Position numbers and translations under genes: made by a program. Source: Paenibacillus ihbetae (GTDB taxonomy: Bacteria; Bacillota; Bacilli; Paenibacillales; Paenibacillaceae). From it: a stretch of DNA of 64,000 nt. Positions 1 through 7,635 of the stretch are shown piece after piece; positions within the stretch are counted from its first letter, which is position 1; each line of letters opens with the position of its first letter. The notes under the pieces are model-generated. The model had not been told where the DNA came from. It saw only the letters and a list, made by a program, of their open reading frames with translations, and made no database searches. The DNA lies in NCBI RefSeq assembly GCF_002741055.1, contig NZ_CP016809.1, forward strand, positions 2,378,501 to 2,442,500, read 5' to 3'.

Positions 1-71
1 GGGCAGCTCCCGAAAAGCGATCGAATGAACAGCCACATATAACCGCTGTTAGCAGTCTTCACTAAATAGAA

Positions 72-108
72 GCGCCCCCTCCGTCGAATGGATCTCAACG
101 AAGGCGGC
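72..108 (-). terminator. probable intrinsic terminator after yneF
   Basis: Read on the minus strand, a stem of about seven pairs (CCTTCGT against ACGGAGG, one wobble) with three further outer pairs is followed by TTCTATTT. It lies just downstream of the yneF stop. The first 119 bases hold nothing else I can support. Confidence 0.4.
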
Positions 109-119
109 CCTCCTATTCA

Positions 120-356
120 TTAACCTTTGCGTTTGCGGCCTTGCCCTTTGCCGGGCATCGGCTGGTTTTTCATCATTTGCTGAGCGCGCTGCATCTGCTT
201 GCTGTTCAGGTTGTAGCCCATTTGCTTTGCCATTTTTTGCAGCATTTCCGGATCGTTCTGCATCTTCTCCAGCTGCTTACGCAGATAGAATGCCCCGATA
301 AAGAAGCCCGCAACCAGACCCACGATCAGCGTAACAATCGGAATGACGATATTCAT
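120..356 (-). CDS. yneF: YneF family small membrane protein (UPF0154)
   Basis: A 78-residue protein with one N-terminal membrane segment (about residues 3-25, glycine-rich, VGLVAGFFIGAFYLRK) followed by a charged, methionine- and glutamine-rich tail containing the family-typical NDPEMLQKMAKQMGY stretch. Length and layout match the YneF/UPF0154 family of Firmicutes, whose function is not established. A good ribosome binding site (AAAGGTGG) lies just ahead of the ATG. It is the last gene of a minus-strand run behind sipS and the queG-ogt fusion, but the 146-base gap allows its own promoter. Confidence 0.9.
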   Translation of the reverse strand: MNIVIPIVTLIVGLVAGFFIGAFYLRKQLEKMQNDPEMLQKMAKQMGYNLNSKQMQRAQQMMKNQPMPGKGQGRKRKG

Positions 357-502
357 GCTTGACCACCTTTAATCATGCTAATATTTACCATTTCATGGCA
401 CATACACGAACTTATCATAGCATGTCCCATGAAGGACAGCAAATGAAAAATCCGGATACGCGCGAGGCGGCCATCCGAGCCATTCCGGGAAGAATGACGC
501 GC

Positions 503-2368
503 TTACCGGCCCAATGCAATGCCCTCGATCGCCAGCAAGGTCCGTTTGATTTCCGGTCCGCCGGCGTAGCCGATCAGCGCACCGTCCGCTCCGACGACGC
601 GGTGGCACGGCACGACGATTGGAACCGGATTTTTGTTGTTCGCCCCGCCAACTGCCCGAACCGCCTTCGGACGTCCGATCGATTCCGCGATATCTTTATA
701 GGAGCATACGGTTCCGTAAGGAATGGATTTCAGCGCCTCCCATACCTGGAGCTGGAACGAGGTTCCCCGCATATCCAGCGGCAGGGTGAATTCCTTCAGC
801 TCTCCTGCAAAATATCGCTTCAGCTGATCGGTTACCGGAGCCAGGCGGGCTTCGTCCCGCTCATAGCCGCCGTTCCCGGACCAGGTGCGGCACCACTGCT
901 GAATGACCGCTTCCTTCACATAGAAGCTCCCGAATTCGATAAGGCACAGCCCCTTCTCGGTCGCGCAGACGGTCAGCGTGCCGATCGGGGATTGGAGCTC
1001 GTCATAATACAGTACCTCCGGCCCTCCCTCGGGAACAGCCATCGGCTCTACGCCCTGGATCGCAGGCCGCGGCTGCTCCGGCACGGCGGCTGATTCCCCG
1101 CCTGACGCTTTCCCGGCCGCCGCTCCTGCAGTTCCCGGTCCTTCCGCTGCCTCCGGAGCCGGAGGAGCCGTCTCAATCCGTGTATTCTCCGATGTTGCAT
1201 CGGCATTAAGTTTCGCTAAGGCTTGCTGCAGCATGTCCCGTACTTGGGCATCCCCTTCGGTTTTCATGCTTTTCTCTAAGTTGTTCAACGCTTCTTCGCC
1301 TCCAATGCGGCCCAGAGCCCATGCGGCGGTTCCCCGCAGCTCAGGGCGCGGATCCTTCAGCAGCACCTCGCTCAGCTTCGGTACTGCCGAAATGTCTTTA
1401 AAATTGCCAAGGGCAATGACGGCATTGCGCTGGATCGGCTTTCGACCTCTCCACGCGGCAGCCGTATCGCCGAATGTTTCCTTGAATTCGCGGTTGCTCA
1501 TATCCAGAATCGGCAGGAGCAGCGGCTTGGCTTTTTCGGGATCAGGCTGAAGCTCCTCATGATGCGTCCAGTTCTTCCCCCGATTCTTCGGACAAACGAT
1601 TTGACAAGTATCGCAGCCGTACAGACGGTTGCCAATCTTGCGCATCACCTCTTCGCTAAGGAACCCTTTGGTCTGCGTCAAGAAAGAGACACAGCGCTGG
1701 GCATTCAGCTGTCCGGGCCCGACCAGCGCGCCCGTTGGACAGGCATCGATGCATTTGGTGCATTCGCCGCAGCCCTCCGTAACCGGCTGATCCGGCGGAA
1801 ACGGAATATTGGTGACCATCTCCCCAAGATAGATCCACGACCCGAACTTGGGAGAGATGATGGCGCAGTTCTTGGCGCTAAAGCCGATTCCGGCCCGCTC
1901 CGCAACCGCCCTGTCGACAAGCGCTCCCGTGTCGACCATGCTTTCCAGCACCGCATCCGGTACCCGCTCCCGAATAAAAGCTTCCAGCCGGCTCATCGCC
2001 TCCCGAAGCACATGGTGGTAGTCTCTTCCCCAAGCTGAGCGGGCCATAATCCCCCGGTACTTGCCGGGTTCGGATTTCGGCGGATTCTCCATCTTCGAGG
2101 GATACGCCACCGCGATGGCGATCAGCGAAGCGGGTTCTGTTCCCGGCAAGGCAGGCGTGACCCGCTTGTCCAAATCCGGCTCCTCGAATCCCGATTCATA
2201 GCCCTTGTCGCGATGGTTCTGCAATATTCCCCGCAACGATGCAAACGGCTCCGCCGAAGCGAACCCGATGTCATCGATGCCCAGCTCCGGCGCAGCAGAT
2301 TTCAGCTCCTGCTTAAGCTCCTCCCATACCGAAGACGGAGGAGCATACGAGCCAAGTGTGTAGGTCAT
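503..2368 (-). CDS. epoxyqueuosine reductase QueG fused to an Ogt-type methylguanine-DNA methyltransferase
   Basis: One uninterrupted 621-residue frame carries two enzymes. Residues about 1-330 are QueG, which reduces epoxyqueuosine to queuosine in tRNA with cobalamin. They show the catalytic-domain motif VDTGALVDRAVAERAG and two 4Fe-4S cysteine sets (CGECTKCIDACP, then CVSF and CDTCQIVCP). Residues about 330-385 are the HEAT-like repeats (TAAWALGRIGG) usual at the end of Bacillus-type QueG. A proline/alanine/glycine-rich linker (about 390-450) leads to a complete methyltransferase (about 452-621) with the acceptor cysteine in VPCHRVVG and the helix KAVRAVGGA. QueG alone is about 380 residues. 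I chose the second ATG because AAAGGAGG sits 8 bases before it; the first ATG is only 2 bases away. It probably shares a transcript with sipS, 42 bases upstream. Confidence 0.9.
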   Translation of the reverse strand: MTYTLGSYAPPSSVWEELKQELKSAAPELGIDDIGFASAEPFASLRGILQNHRDKGYESGFEEPDLDKRVTPALPGTEPASLIAIAVAYPSKMENPPKSEPGKYRGIMARSAWGRDYHHVLREAMSRLEAFIRERVPDAVLESMVDTGALVDRAVAERAGIGFSAKNCAIISPKFGSWIYLGEMVTNIPFPPDQPVTEGCGECTKCIDACPTGALVGPGQLNAQRCVSFLTQTKGFLSEEVMRKIGNRLYGCDTCQIVCPKNRGKNWTHHEELQPDPEKAKPLLLPILDMSNREFKETFGDTAAAWRGRKPIQRNAVIALGNFKDISAVPKLSEVLLKDPRPELRGTAAWALGRIGGEEALNNLEKSMKTEGDAQVRDMLQQALAKLNADATSENTRIETAPPAPEAAEGPGTAGAAAGKASGGESAAVPEQPRPAIQGVEPMAVPEGGPEVLYYDELQSPIGTLTVCATEKGLCLIEFGSFYVKEAVIQQWCRTWSGNGGYERDEARLAPVTDQLKRYFAGELKEFTLPLDMRGTSFQLQVWEALKSIPYGTVCSYKDIAESIGRPKAVRAVGGANNKNPVPIVVPCHRVVGADGALIGYAGGPEIKRTLLAIEGIALGR

Positions 2369-2410
2369 CTCCATCGCCTCCTTTCGTCAGGTTGAAGCTT
2401 TTAGTTTTGG

Positions 2411-3013
2411 CTACAGCTTTTTAATTTCCGACAGCGGCCAGAATATGAATTCGGCTCTGCCCACGATATCCGATTCCTTAACGCTTCCGAACATGCGGCT
2501 GTCCTTGCTCTTTCCGAGGTGGCGGTTGTCGCCCATCACGAAATACCGCCCCTCTTCCAGCTTCACCGGTTTAAAGCCCGGATCCTCGATCGGGACGTCC
2601 GTATATTTCTCGTCCTGCGGGACGCCGTTGACATACAGCTTCTGATTCTTTACTTCAATGGTATCCCCGGGCACGCCGACAATACGTTTTACAAGAAACT
2701 CTTTCTTATCCGGACCGTCGCTCGGGTCCTTCAGCACGATGACGTCACCATGCTTAGGCTCTGCAAAGCGGTACACCACTTTATTGATAAACAGCCGCTC
2801 CGATGCGGTCAGCGTCGGCTGCATGGATTCGCCCTTAACCATCGACAAGTTAAACACAAACATATTAAGAAGCACCATAATAACAAAGGCAATTGCGATC
2901 GTCTTGACCCAATCCCACAGTTCGGCGGCCCAGCCGTTCTTACCGCCAGTCTGCTGGCGCGGCTCGCTGCTTTGTCCGTTCTCGGCTGAATCCGGAGGAA
3001 TCACTTGTCCCAT
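2411..3013 (-). CDS. sipS: type I signal peptidase
   Basis: This 200-residue membrane protease would remove signal peptides from exported proteins. It has a cytoplasmic N-terminus of about 35 residues, a single membrane segment (about 36-57), the serine nucleophile in GESMQPTL (Ser63), the general-base lysine in VKRIVGVPGD (Lys109) and the C-terminal boxes MGDNR and SKDSR. This is the Gram-positive single-span SipS/SipT layout. The long N-terminus (proline, glutamine, lysine) is a little longer than in B. subtilis SipS. Paralogues are common in Bacillales, so the exact symbol is provisional. Confidence 0.92.
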   Translation of the reverse strand: MGQVIPPDSAENGQSSEPRQQTGGKNGWAAELWDWVKTIAIAFVIMVLLNMFVFNLSMVKGESMQPTLTASERLFINKVVYRFAEPKHGDVIVLKDPSDGPDKKEFLVKRIVGVPGDTIEVKNQKLYVNGVPQDEKYTDVPIEDPGFKPVKLEEGRYFVMGDNRHLGKSKDSRMFGSVKESDIVGRAEFIFWPLSEIKKL

Positions 3014-3084
3014 ACTACACCTACTTTACTTCGATTTCACCTACGAACCTCGACAGGCGGCACCTTCAAAATGGGTACATTAAT

Positions 3085-3131
3085 AGAAAAGCATATCTCC
3101 CCTCCATTTGCAACGGCTGAAAGATATGCTT
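3085..3131 (-). terminator. intrinsic terminator, minus strand
   Basis: A perfect 10-bp stem (AAGCATATCT against AGATATGCTT) is followed on the minus strand by TTTTCTATT. It probably ends transcription coming from the acetyltransferase at 3396-3824 before sipS starts. Confidence 0.6.
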
Positions 3132-3137
3132 GATATA

Positions 3138-3317
3138 GAGGTCATTCAAAAAGTCCCCTTTTGATCACGAAGAAGTTCAGGCGGCGGATTCTTATGCGCA
3201 TCCGGCATGCATGCTCGCAAATCGCTGTTGCTCCAGCCGTTTCTGCAATGGCCGCTGCTGAGCTTCTGACGGCCCTTCGCCTTCATTCGCGCTGAAAAGT
3301 TGGCTTTTTGAAATCTC
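3138..3317. repeat. MITE-like element with imperfect terminal inverted repeats
   Basis: The two ends of this 180-bp noncoding block match each other in inverted orientation over about 27 bases. The left end is GAGGTCATTCAAAAAGTCC then CCTTTTGA. The complement of the right end is GAGATTTCAAAAAGCCAAC then TTTTCA. The interior has no gene. I saw no second copy in this window and no clear target-site duplication. Confidence 0.45.
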
Positions 3318-3395
3318 ACACTATGGAAAAATTTAATGATTTATCTCTGTAGAGGTCTTAGGCTGCCGTGTGCCCGCATAGGACGCCAGAGGCTC

Positions 3396-3824
3396 TTACC
3401 GGGGCCCCATCACAATGCTGAGCTTCTGAAACGATTGCAAAATCTTGCTGGCTCCGTAGCCCATCGCTTCATAAAAAGGCATCGCTGCAGCGTTATGCTC
3501 GTCTCCGGCTACCAGGATCCGGCTGACTTTGCGTGATTGGAAACGCTGCTCCATAGCCGATACCAGGGCTTTGCCAATCCCTCTTCTACGGTAATCAGGA
3601 TGAATGGCAATGCGATAATAGCAGCCATGATTGCGCTCGATGGTCCCGATTAGGACACCGACAATCTCGCCGTCTTCCTCCGCCACCATGATCAGGTCGG
3701 AGTCCCAAGCAAGCTGCCTGGAGAAGGGCTCCATCGTGTTTTCGTAGCATTCTTCCGATAAAGCAATCTGTAATAGCTCGGTTACGGGGTTACAGTCACT
3801 CAACTGAAAGGAACGAACATGCAT
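3396..3824 (-). CDS. GNAT family N-acetyltransferase
   Basis: A 142-residue single-domain GNAT protein. The acetyl-CoA pyrophosphate-binding motif is HPDYRRRGIGKAL (about residues 75-88), preceded by the beta-4 strand and followed by HNAAAMPFYEAMGY, the usual C-terminal motif B. A GGGAG site lies 8 bases before the ATG. The substrate (protein N-terminus, antibiotic or metabolite) cannot be told from sequence. It stands alone, divergent from the nucleotidyltransferase gene across a 400-base spacer. Confidence 0.85.
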   Translation of the reverse strand: MHVRSFQLSDCNPVTELLQIALSEECYENTMEPFSRQLAWDSDLIMVAEEDGEIVGVLIGTIERNHGCYYRIAIHPDYRRRGIGKALVSAMEQRFQSRKVSRILVAGDEHNAAAMPFYEAMGYGASKILQSFQKLSIVMGPR

Positions 3825-3989
3825 TTCAAAATCTCCCTTTTCGTTAGCATGATGCGGTTTACCCGGTTTACAAAGAACAAGTATTCCGTTAACGCAAACC
3901 TGACATTAATGTTTACTACAAAAAACCCGAAAATCCTGTTTCCTTGTCCATTAAACCACATCTTTCTCGTAAATTCACGAGTTTTCTTC

Positions 3990-4017
3990 TGAAAGCGCTT
4001 TATTTGAAGCGTTTACA
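3990..4017. promoter_or_regulatory. two abutting cre-like (CcpA) boxes
   Basis: TGAAAGCGCTTTAT (3990-4003) matches the CcpA consensus TGWAARCGYTWNCW at 13 of 14 positions, and TTGAAGCGTTTACA (4004-4017) matches at 12 of 14. They lie in the 403-base divergent spacer between the acetyltransferase and the nucleotidyltransferase. The spacer otherwise shows AT-rich promoter-like sequence but no gene. Confidence 0.4.
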
Positions 4018-4185
4018 TTTTGTGGATTGGATAAAATTTCTTGTTATTGTTAAAAGCATGTTAAAAATTCAAGGGAAAGGATTAGCTTGATATTAAGATT
4101 TACGCAGCGGATAGGGAAATGAACTCCCTTTTTATCGAAGGATAGAATTGACAGTCCATCCTGGGAGGTGGTAGATTGGCGTAAT

Positions 4186-4205
4186 ACCCATTTTAAGGAA
4201 TGGGT
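4186..4205 (+). terminator. small hairpin in the leader of the nucleotidyltransferase gene
   Basis: ACCCATT and AATGGGT form a 7-bp stem with a 6-base loop, followed by CTTATTTT and then the ribosome binding site AAGGAG. It could be an attenuator or only a 5' stabilising hairpin. Confidence 0.35.
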
Positions 4206-4227
4206 CTTATTTTAAGGAGTGGTTTCA

Positions 4228-5025
4228 ATGCTATTGCCTTTACACGAACAATTCTTGGAACAAGCCAAAGCGAAGCTCAGCCAAGACCATCGAATGCTGG
4301 GACTGCTTGCCGGCGGCTCCATGATGACGGGAACGATGGATGAATACAGCGATTTGGACCTCGTTATCGTGTATGACGCAGCTTACCGTAGTTCAATCAT
4401 GGAGGAACGGATCCGAATTGCAGAAGGGCTCGGCTATCTGCTGTCGGCCTTCACGGGAGAGCATGTCGGCGAACCTCGCCTGGTTATCTGCTTATATGGA
4501 CCGCAGCCTCTTCATGTCGATCTCAAATTCATCACCCCGGCAGAGCTAACAACGCGGATTGAAAATCCGCTTATCCTATGGGAGCGAACCGGAGAGATCC
4601 GCTCGATCCTTCAAGCGACCTCCCCCTCGTATCCAACGGCAGATCCGCAATGGATGGAGGATCGCTTCTGGGTATGGATCCATTACGGCGCTGCAAAGCT
4701 CGGAAGAGGAGAGATTTTTGAGGCCATCGACCTGATCACCTTTATTCGCAGCACGGTATTAGGCCCGTTGATCCTGATGCAAGCAGGCCATTTGCCCAGA
4801 GGTGTTCGAAAACTGGAGGAGCATGCGAAGAGCGAATTGGAGGAGCTTAAACGGACCCTTCCTGTTCATGACGCCAACAGCTGCTACCATGCGCTGAAAA
4901 CCGCCATCGGTATGTACCGCCGATTGCGTCCAGCCTCGGATACCTTCATCGCTAGATCAGAAGCCGAGCACATTTCCATTTCTTATTTGGAGCATATTTA
5001 CGACACCGTGATCAAACATGGATAG
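4228..5025 (+). CDS. nucleotidyltransferase domain protein (aminoglycoside adenylyltransferase-like fold)
   Basis: A 265-residue protein whose N-terminus carries the polymerase-beta nucleotidyltransferase signature: GGSMMTGTMDEYSDLDLVIV at about residues 29-48, i.e. GGS followed by a DLD pair that binds the catalytic metals. A helical C-terminal half follows, as in the ANT and KNTase-like groups. The substrate is unknown; a role in drug modification is possible but unsupported. I start at the ATG with AAGGAG 7-10 bases upstream, not at the in-frame GTG that overlaps that site. Confidence 0.8.
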   Translation: MLLPLHEQFLEQAKAKLSQDHRMLGLLAGGSMMTGTMDEYSDLDLVIVYDAAYRSSIMEERIRIAEGLGYLLSAFTGEHVGEPRLVICLYGPQPLHVDLKFITPAELTTRIENPLILWERTGEIRSILQATSPSYPTADPQWMEDRFWVWIHYGAAKLGRGEIFEAIDLITFIRSTVLGPLILMQAGHLPRGVRKLEEHAKSELEELKRTLPVHDANSCYHALKTAIGMYRRLRPASDTFIARSEAEHISISYLEHIYDTVIKHG

Positions 5026-5047
5026 TCATTAATATAGAAACAGACAC

Positions 5048-5089
5048 AAGAGGCTGTCCCAAAGGTCGGTAGACCCGGAACAGCCTCTT
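5048..5089. terminator. bidirectional terminator
   Basis: AAGAGGCTGT (5048-5057) pairs with ACAGCCTCTT (5080-5089). It sits between the converging nucleotidyltransferase gene and the macA-like gene, and can serve both strands. Confidence 0.65.
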
Positions 5090-5170
5090 GGCATGTGTGG
5101 AAGAAGCTGCGCACGCGTATCATTTCTCCGCTGGCTTGCCGCTTTTCCTGCTGTGATGATTTCTTTCCTC

Positions 5171-6256
5171 CTATTGAAGAACCACGGTATCCCCCGGCTT
5201 CAGTCCGGACAGCACTTCGATTTTATCCAGCGTCTGCATGCCTGTCTCGATATCCTGCCGCTCCATTTGGCCGCCGCCCTTATCGACCATCACGTAAGAG
5301 ATGTCGCCTTCGGTCATAACAGCCAGCTTCGGCACGACAACCGCCTTCTCCTTGCGTTCGGTGACGATGTCTCCGGTCAAGGTCAGTCCGCCGATCAGTC
5401 GGTCGTTTTTCGGCAGGGAGATGATCACTTTGAATTGCGGCGTTTGGGACGTCTGCTTTTCCTGGGAAGTGGTCTCCGCGAATTTGGCCACCTCTTCCAC
5501 TTTTCCTTTCAGCTTCATGTCTTTAATGGAAGGCATTTTCACTTCAACCTCCATCCCCGGCTTAATGCTGAATACCTCGCTCTCCCCGACATAGGCAGCG
5601 AACCGAAGGGAGTTCAGATCGACGATTTTGCCGATGTACTGGTTCGCCGTCACCGACTGGGGCTGCTTCTGTGAGTTGTCGAATAGAAAGATGCCCGCCG
5701 AGGGCGCCCGGTACGTCGATTGCTTCAGTCGCTCATTCAATTCCGCGATCGTCTGAGCCTCGATCAGCTCGTTGACCCCGTCCAGCTCACTGCTCAGCTT
5801 GGCGGCCTCCTGATCGGCCAGCAGCTTCAAGCGCTCGGCTTCCGTCGCTCCGACCGGGGCATTGTCCAAATCCTGATTGAGCGTAAACTCCTTCAGCTCC
5901 TGCTCCAGCTTCCGCTTCTTCCGTTCGGCCTCCTTCTGCTGAAGCTGCTGGTGAATGGTCTTCTGCTCCAGATTGAACAGCGTGTCGCCTTTCTTGATCT
6001 GCTGCCCGTTCGCAACGTTCCAGGATTCCACCTTCGCTTCGAAAGGGGCGTATACATTCGTTTCCTTTCCATACTCCGAGGTGCCCTTGACCTGAACTGT
6101 CATCACGATCGTCTCCTCGGTGACAGGGAATGAAATCACCTGCGGCTCTTCCATCATGGGGATCGGCTCTTCCTTCGGCTTTACCTGTCCGTATCCCCAA
6201 TAGCCGACCAAGCCGATTACCGCTGCAATAACCAACCATTTTATTATTTTTTTCAT
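5171..6256 (-). CDS. efflux adaptor (HlyD/MacA/YknX-like membrane fusion protein)
   Basis: A 361-residue protein with an N-terminal membrane anchor (about residues 5-24, WLVIAAVIGLVGYWGYG), a barrel/lipoyl half (ETNVYAPFEAKVESWNVANG), a charged alpha-helical hairpin (about 105-180, rich in Lys, Glu and Gln), the second lipoyl half (STYRAPSAGIFLFD) and a C-terminal beta-barrel and membrane-proximal domain. In Firmicutes such adaptors dock an extracytoplasmic domain onto a MacB-type permease. It is the last gene of a four-gene operon with the secreted protein, the ATPase and the permease. The cargo is unknown. Confidence 0.85.
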   Translation of the reverse strand: MKKIIKWLVIAAVIGLVGYWGYGQVKPKEEPIPMMEEPQVISFPVTEETIVMTVQVKGTSEYGKETNVYAPFEAKVESWNVANGQQIKKGDTLFNLEQKTIHQQLQQKEAERKKRKLEQELKEFTLNQDLDNAPVGATEAERLKLLADQEAAKLSSELDGVNELIEAQTIAELNERLKQSTYRAPSAGIFLFDNSQKQPQSVTANQYIGKIVDLNSLRFAAYVGESEVFSIKPGMEVEVKMPSIKDMKLKGKVEEVAKFAETTSQEKQTSQTPQFKVIISLPKNDRLIGGLTLTGDIVTERKEKAVVVPKLAVMTEGDISYVMVDKGGGQMERQDIETGMQTLDKIEVLSGLKPGDTVVLQ

Positions 6257-6292
6257 ACCGTATATTAGCGTCCTTTCCGATCCGGTAGTTTC

Positions 6293-7621
6293 CTAATCCC
6301 GCTTGATCGCGAGCAGCGCATTGGTCCTGGCGGCGCTGATCGCCGGATAAATTCCTGAAAAAATGCCCGTCGTCACGGCGAATGCGATGCCGATCGGCAG
6401 CGTATTGGGGGTCACTTCAATCTGCAGTCCCGCCATGCCCGCGGAAGCCGTAATGAACGAGTTCAGCCCGTTCACGATAAAATAAGCGAATACGATGCCG
6501 AGCAAGCCGCCAAGGAAACCGAGCAGGCTCGCTTCGACGATAAACATGACGCGGATCTGCCCCGAATTCGCCCCGAGAACCTTCATGATGCCAATTTGCC
6601 GGCGGCGCTGATGCGTCGACATGGTCATGGCCACGATAATCGAGATGGACGCCAGCAGCAGAATGAATACGCCGACGCCCAGCGCAATCGCTTTGAAGGT
6701 ATTCAGCTGGGAGGCGATCTGATCGCGCGCGGCCAAGTTGTCGCTGGCGTTCAAGGCCAGCTTCGAAATAAGCTCCTCCAGCTGCTGGATATGCTCAAGA
6801 TCATCCACCTTGACCGTAAGCGTATCGTACGTCCGCTGCTTCATGGCGGCTCCATTATTGGAATTCAAGGTGTCATTCAGCCAATCGGCCGTTTCGAACG
6901 ATACATAGGCCTGGCGGTCGTAGATGGCAAACTCGGCATTCTGCCCCTTCGGAACATCGAGCACTCCCCCGATATAAAGGCGCGGGCCGAGCGATTTCTG
7001 TTCGCCATCCATCCGTTCCGGCTGAATGCTCTTGCCCATCATATCCGTTATGGAGCTGTCATACATGCTAAACTCTTCCCATACCTTCGGATTGTTGGGA
7101 TCGCTGTTCATCATGTTCATCAATCTTTCGCTGGTCTCGGCATCCTTCCAGCCTGACGTTGCCCCATAGTTGAGCACCACCGCGCCCATCTGATCCAGAG
7201 GCCCGCCCTGCGCGAACCGGTTCCCCTGCTCCTTAAGCTTCATCAAGTCAACGGCCATGATATTGATGCCGTCATGAACCAAATTGTCGGACGAGACAAA
7301 CCGGAAGTAGCCCATCTGCTTCGCGGCAATGACCGACTTCACATGACGAAAGCCTTCAATCACCCGGACCTTGTCATCGGTCAACAGCCCCCGCTCCGCG
7401 CCGGGCCCGCCGCCTCCCTCCCCGGGGCTGCTGGTGCCTTGCGGGGTTACCATGATTTCATCCAGCTTCAGGCCGCCTATGATCTCCTTCTCCAAGTAGC
7501 TTTGTGCGCCGTTTCCGATGCTGATCGCTACAATGATCGCCGCACATCCGATCGATATCCCGGTCATGCACAGGGCCGTCACCACTTTGCGGCGCTTGAT
7601 CTGGCCCCATGCAAGCCGCAT
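6293..7621 (-). CDS. MacB-type ABC transporter permease (YknZ-like)
   Basis: A 442-residue permease with the MacB layout: first membrane helix about 13-35 (ALCMTGISIGCAAIIVAI), an extracytoplasmic MacB_PCD domain of about 240 residues, then three C-terminal helices of the FtsX domain (about 300-435) containing STHQRRRQIGIMKVLGA, the coupling segment to the ATPase. Family members act as mechanotransmission pumps for peptides or protect against toxic peptides. A glycine/proline-rich insert (GTSSPGEGGGGPGAERG) lies at about 59-75. It starts 14 bases after the ATPase stop. Confidence 0.88.
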   Translation of the reverse strand: MRLAWGQIKRRKVVTALCMTGISIGCAAIIVAISIGNGAQSYLEKEIIGGLKLDEIMVTPQGTSSPGEGGGGPGAERGLLTDDKVRVIEGFRHVKSVIAAKQMGYFRFVSSDNLVHDGINIMAVDLMKLKEQGNRFAQGGPLDQMGAVVLNYGATSGWKDAETSERLMNMMNSDPNNPKVWEEFSMYDSSITDMMGKSIQPERMDGEQKSLGPRLYIGGVLDVPKGQNAEFAIYDRQAYVSFETADWLNDTLNSNNGAAMKQRTYDTLTVKVDDLEHIQQLEELISKLALNASDNLAARDQIASQLNTFKAIALGVGVFILLLASISIIVAMTMSTHQRRRQIGIMKVLGANSGQIRVMFIVEASLLGFLGGLLGIVFAYFIVNGLNSFITASAGMAGLQIEVTPNTLPIGIAFAVTTGIFSGIYPAISAARTNALLAIKRD

Positions 7622-7635
7622 GCTGTCTACAAATT

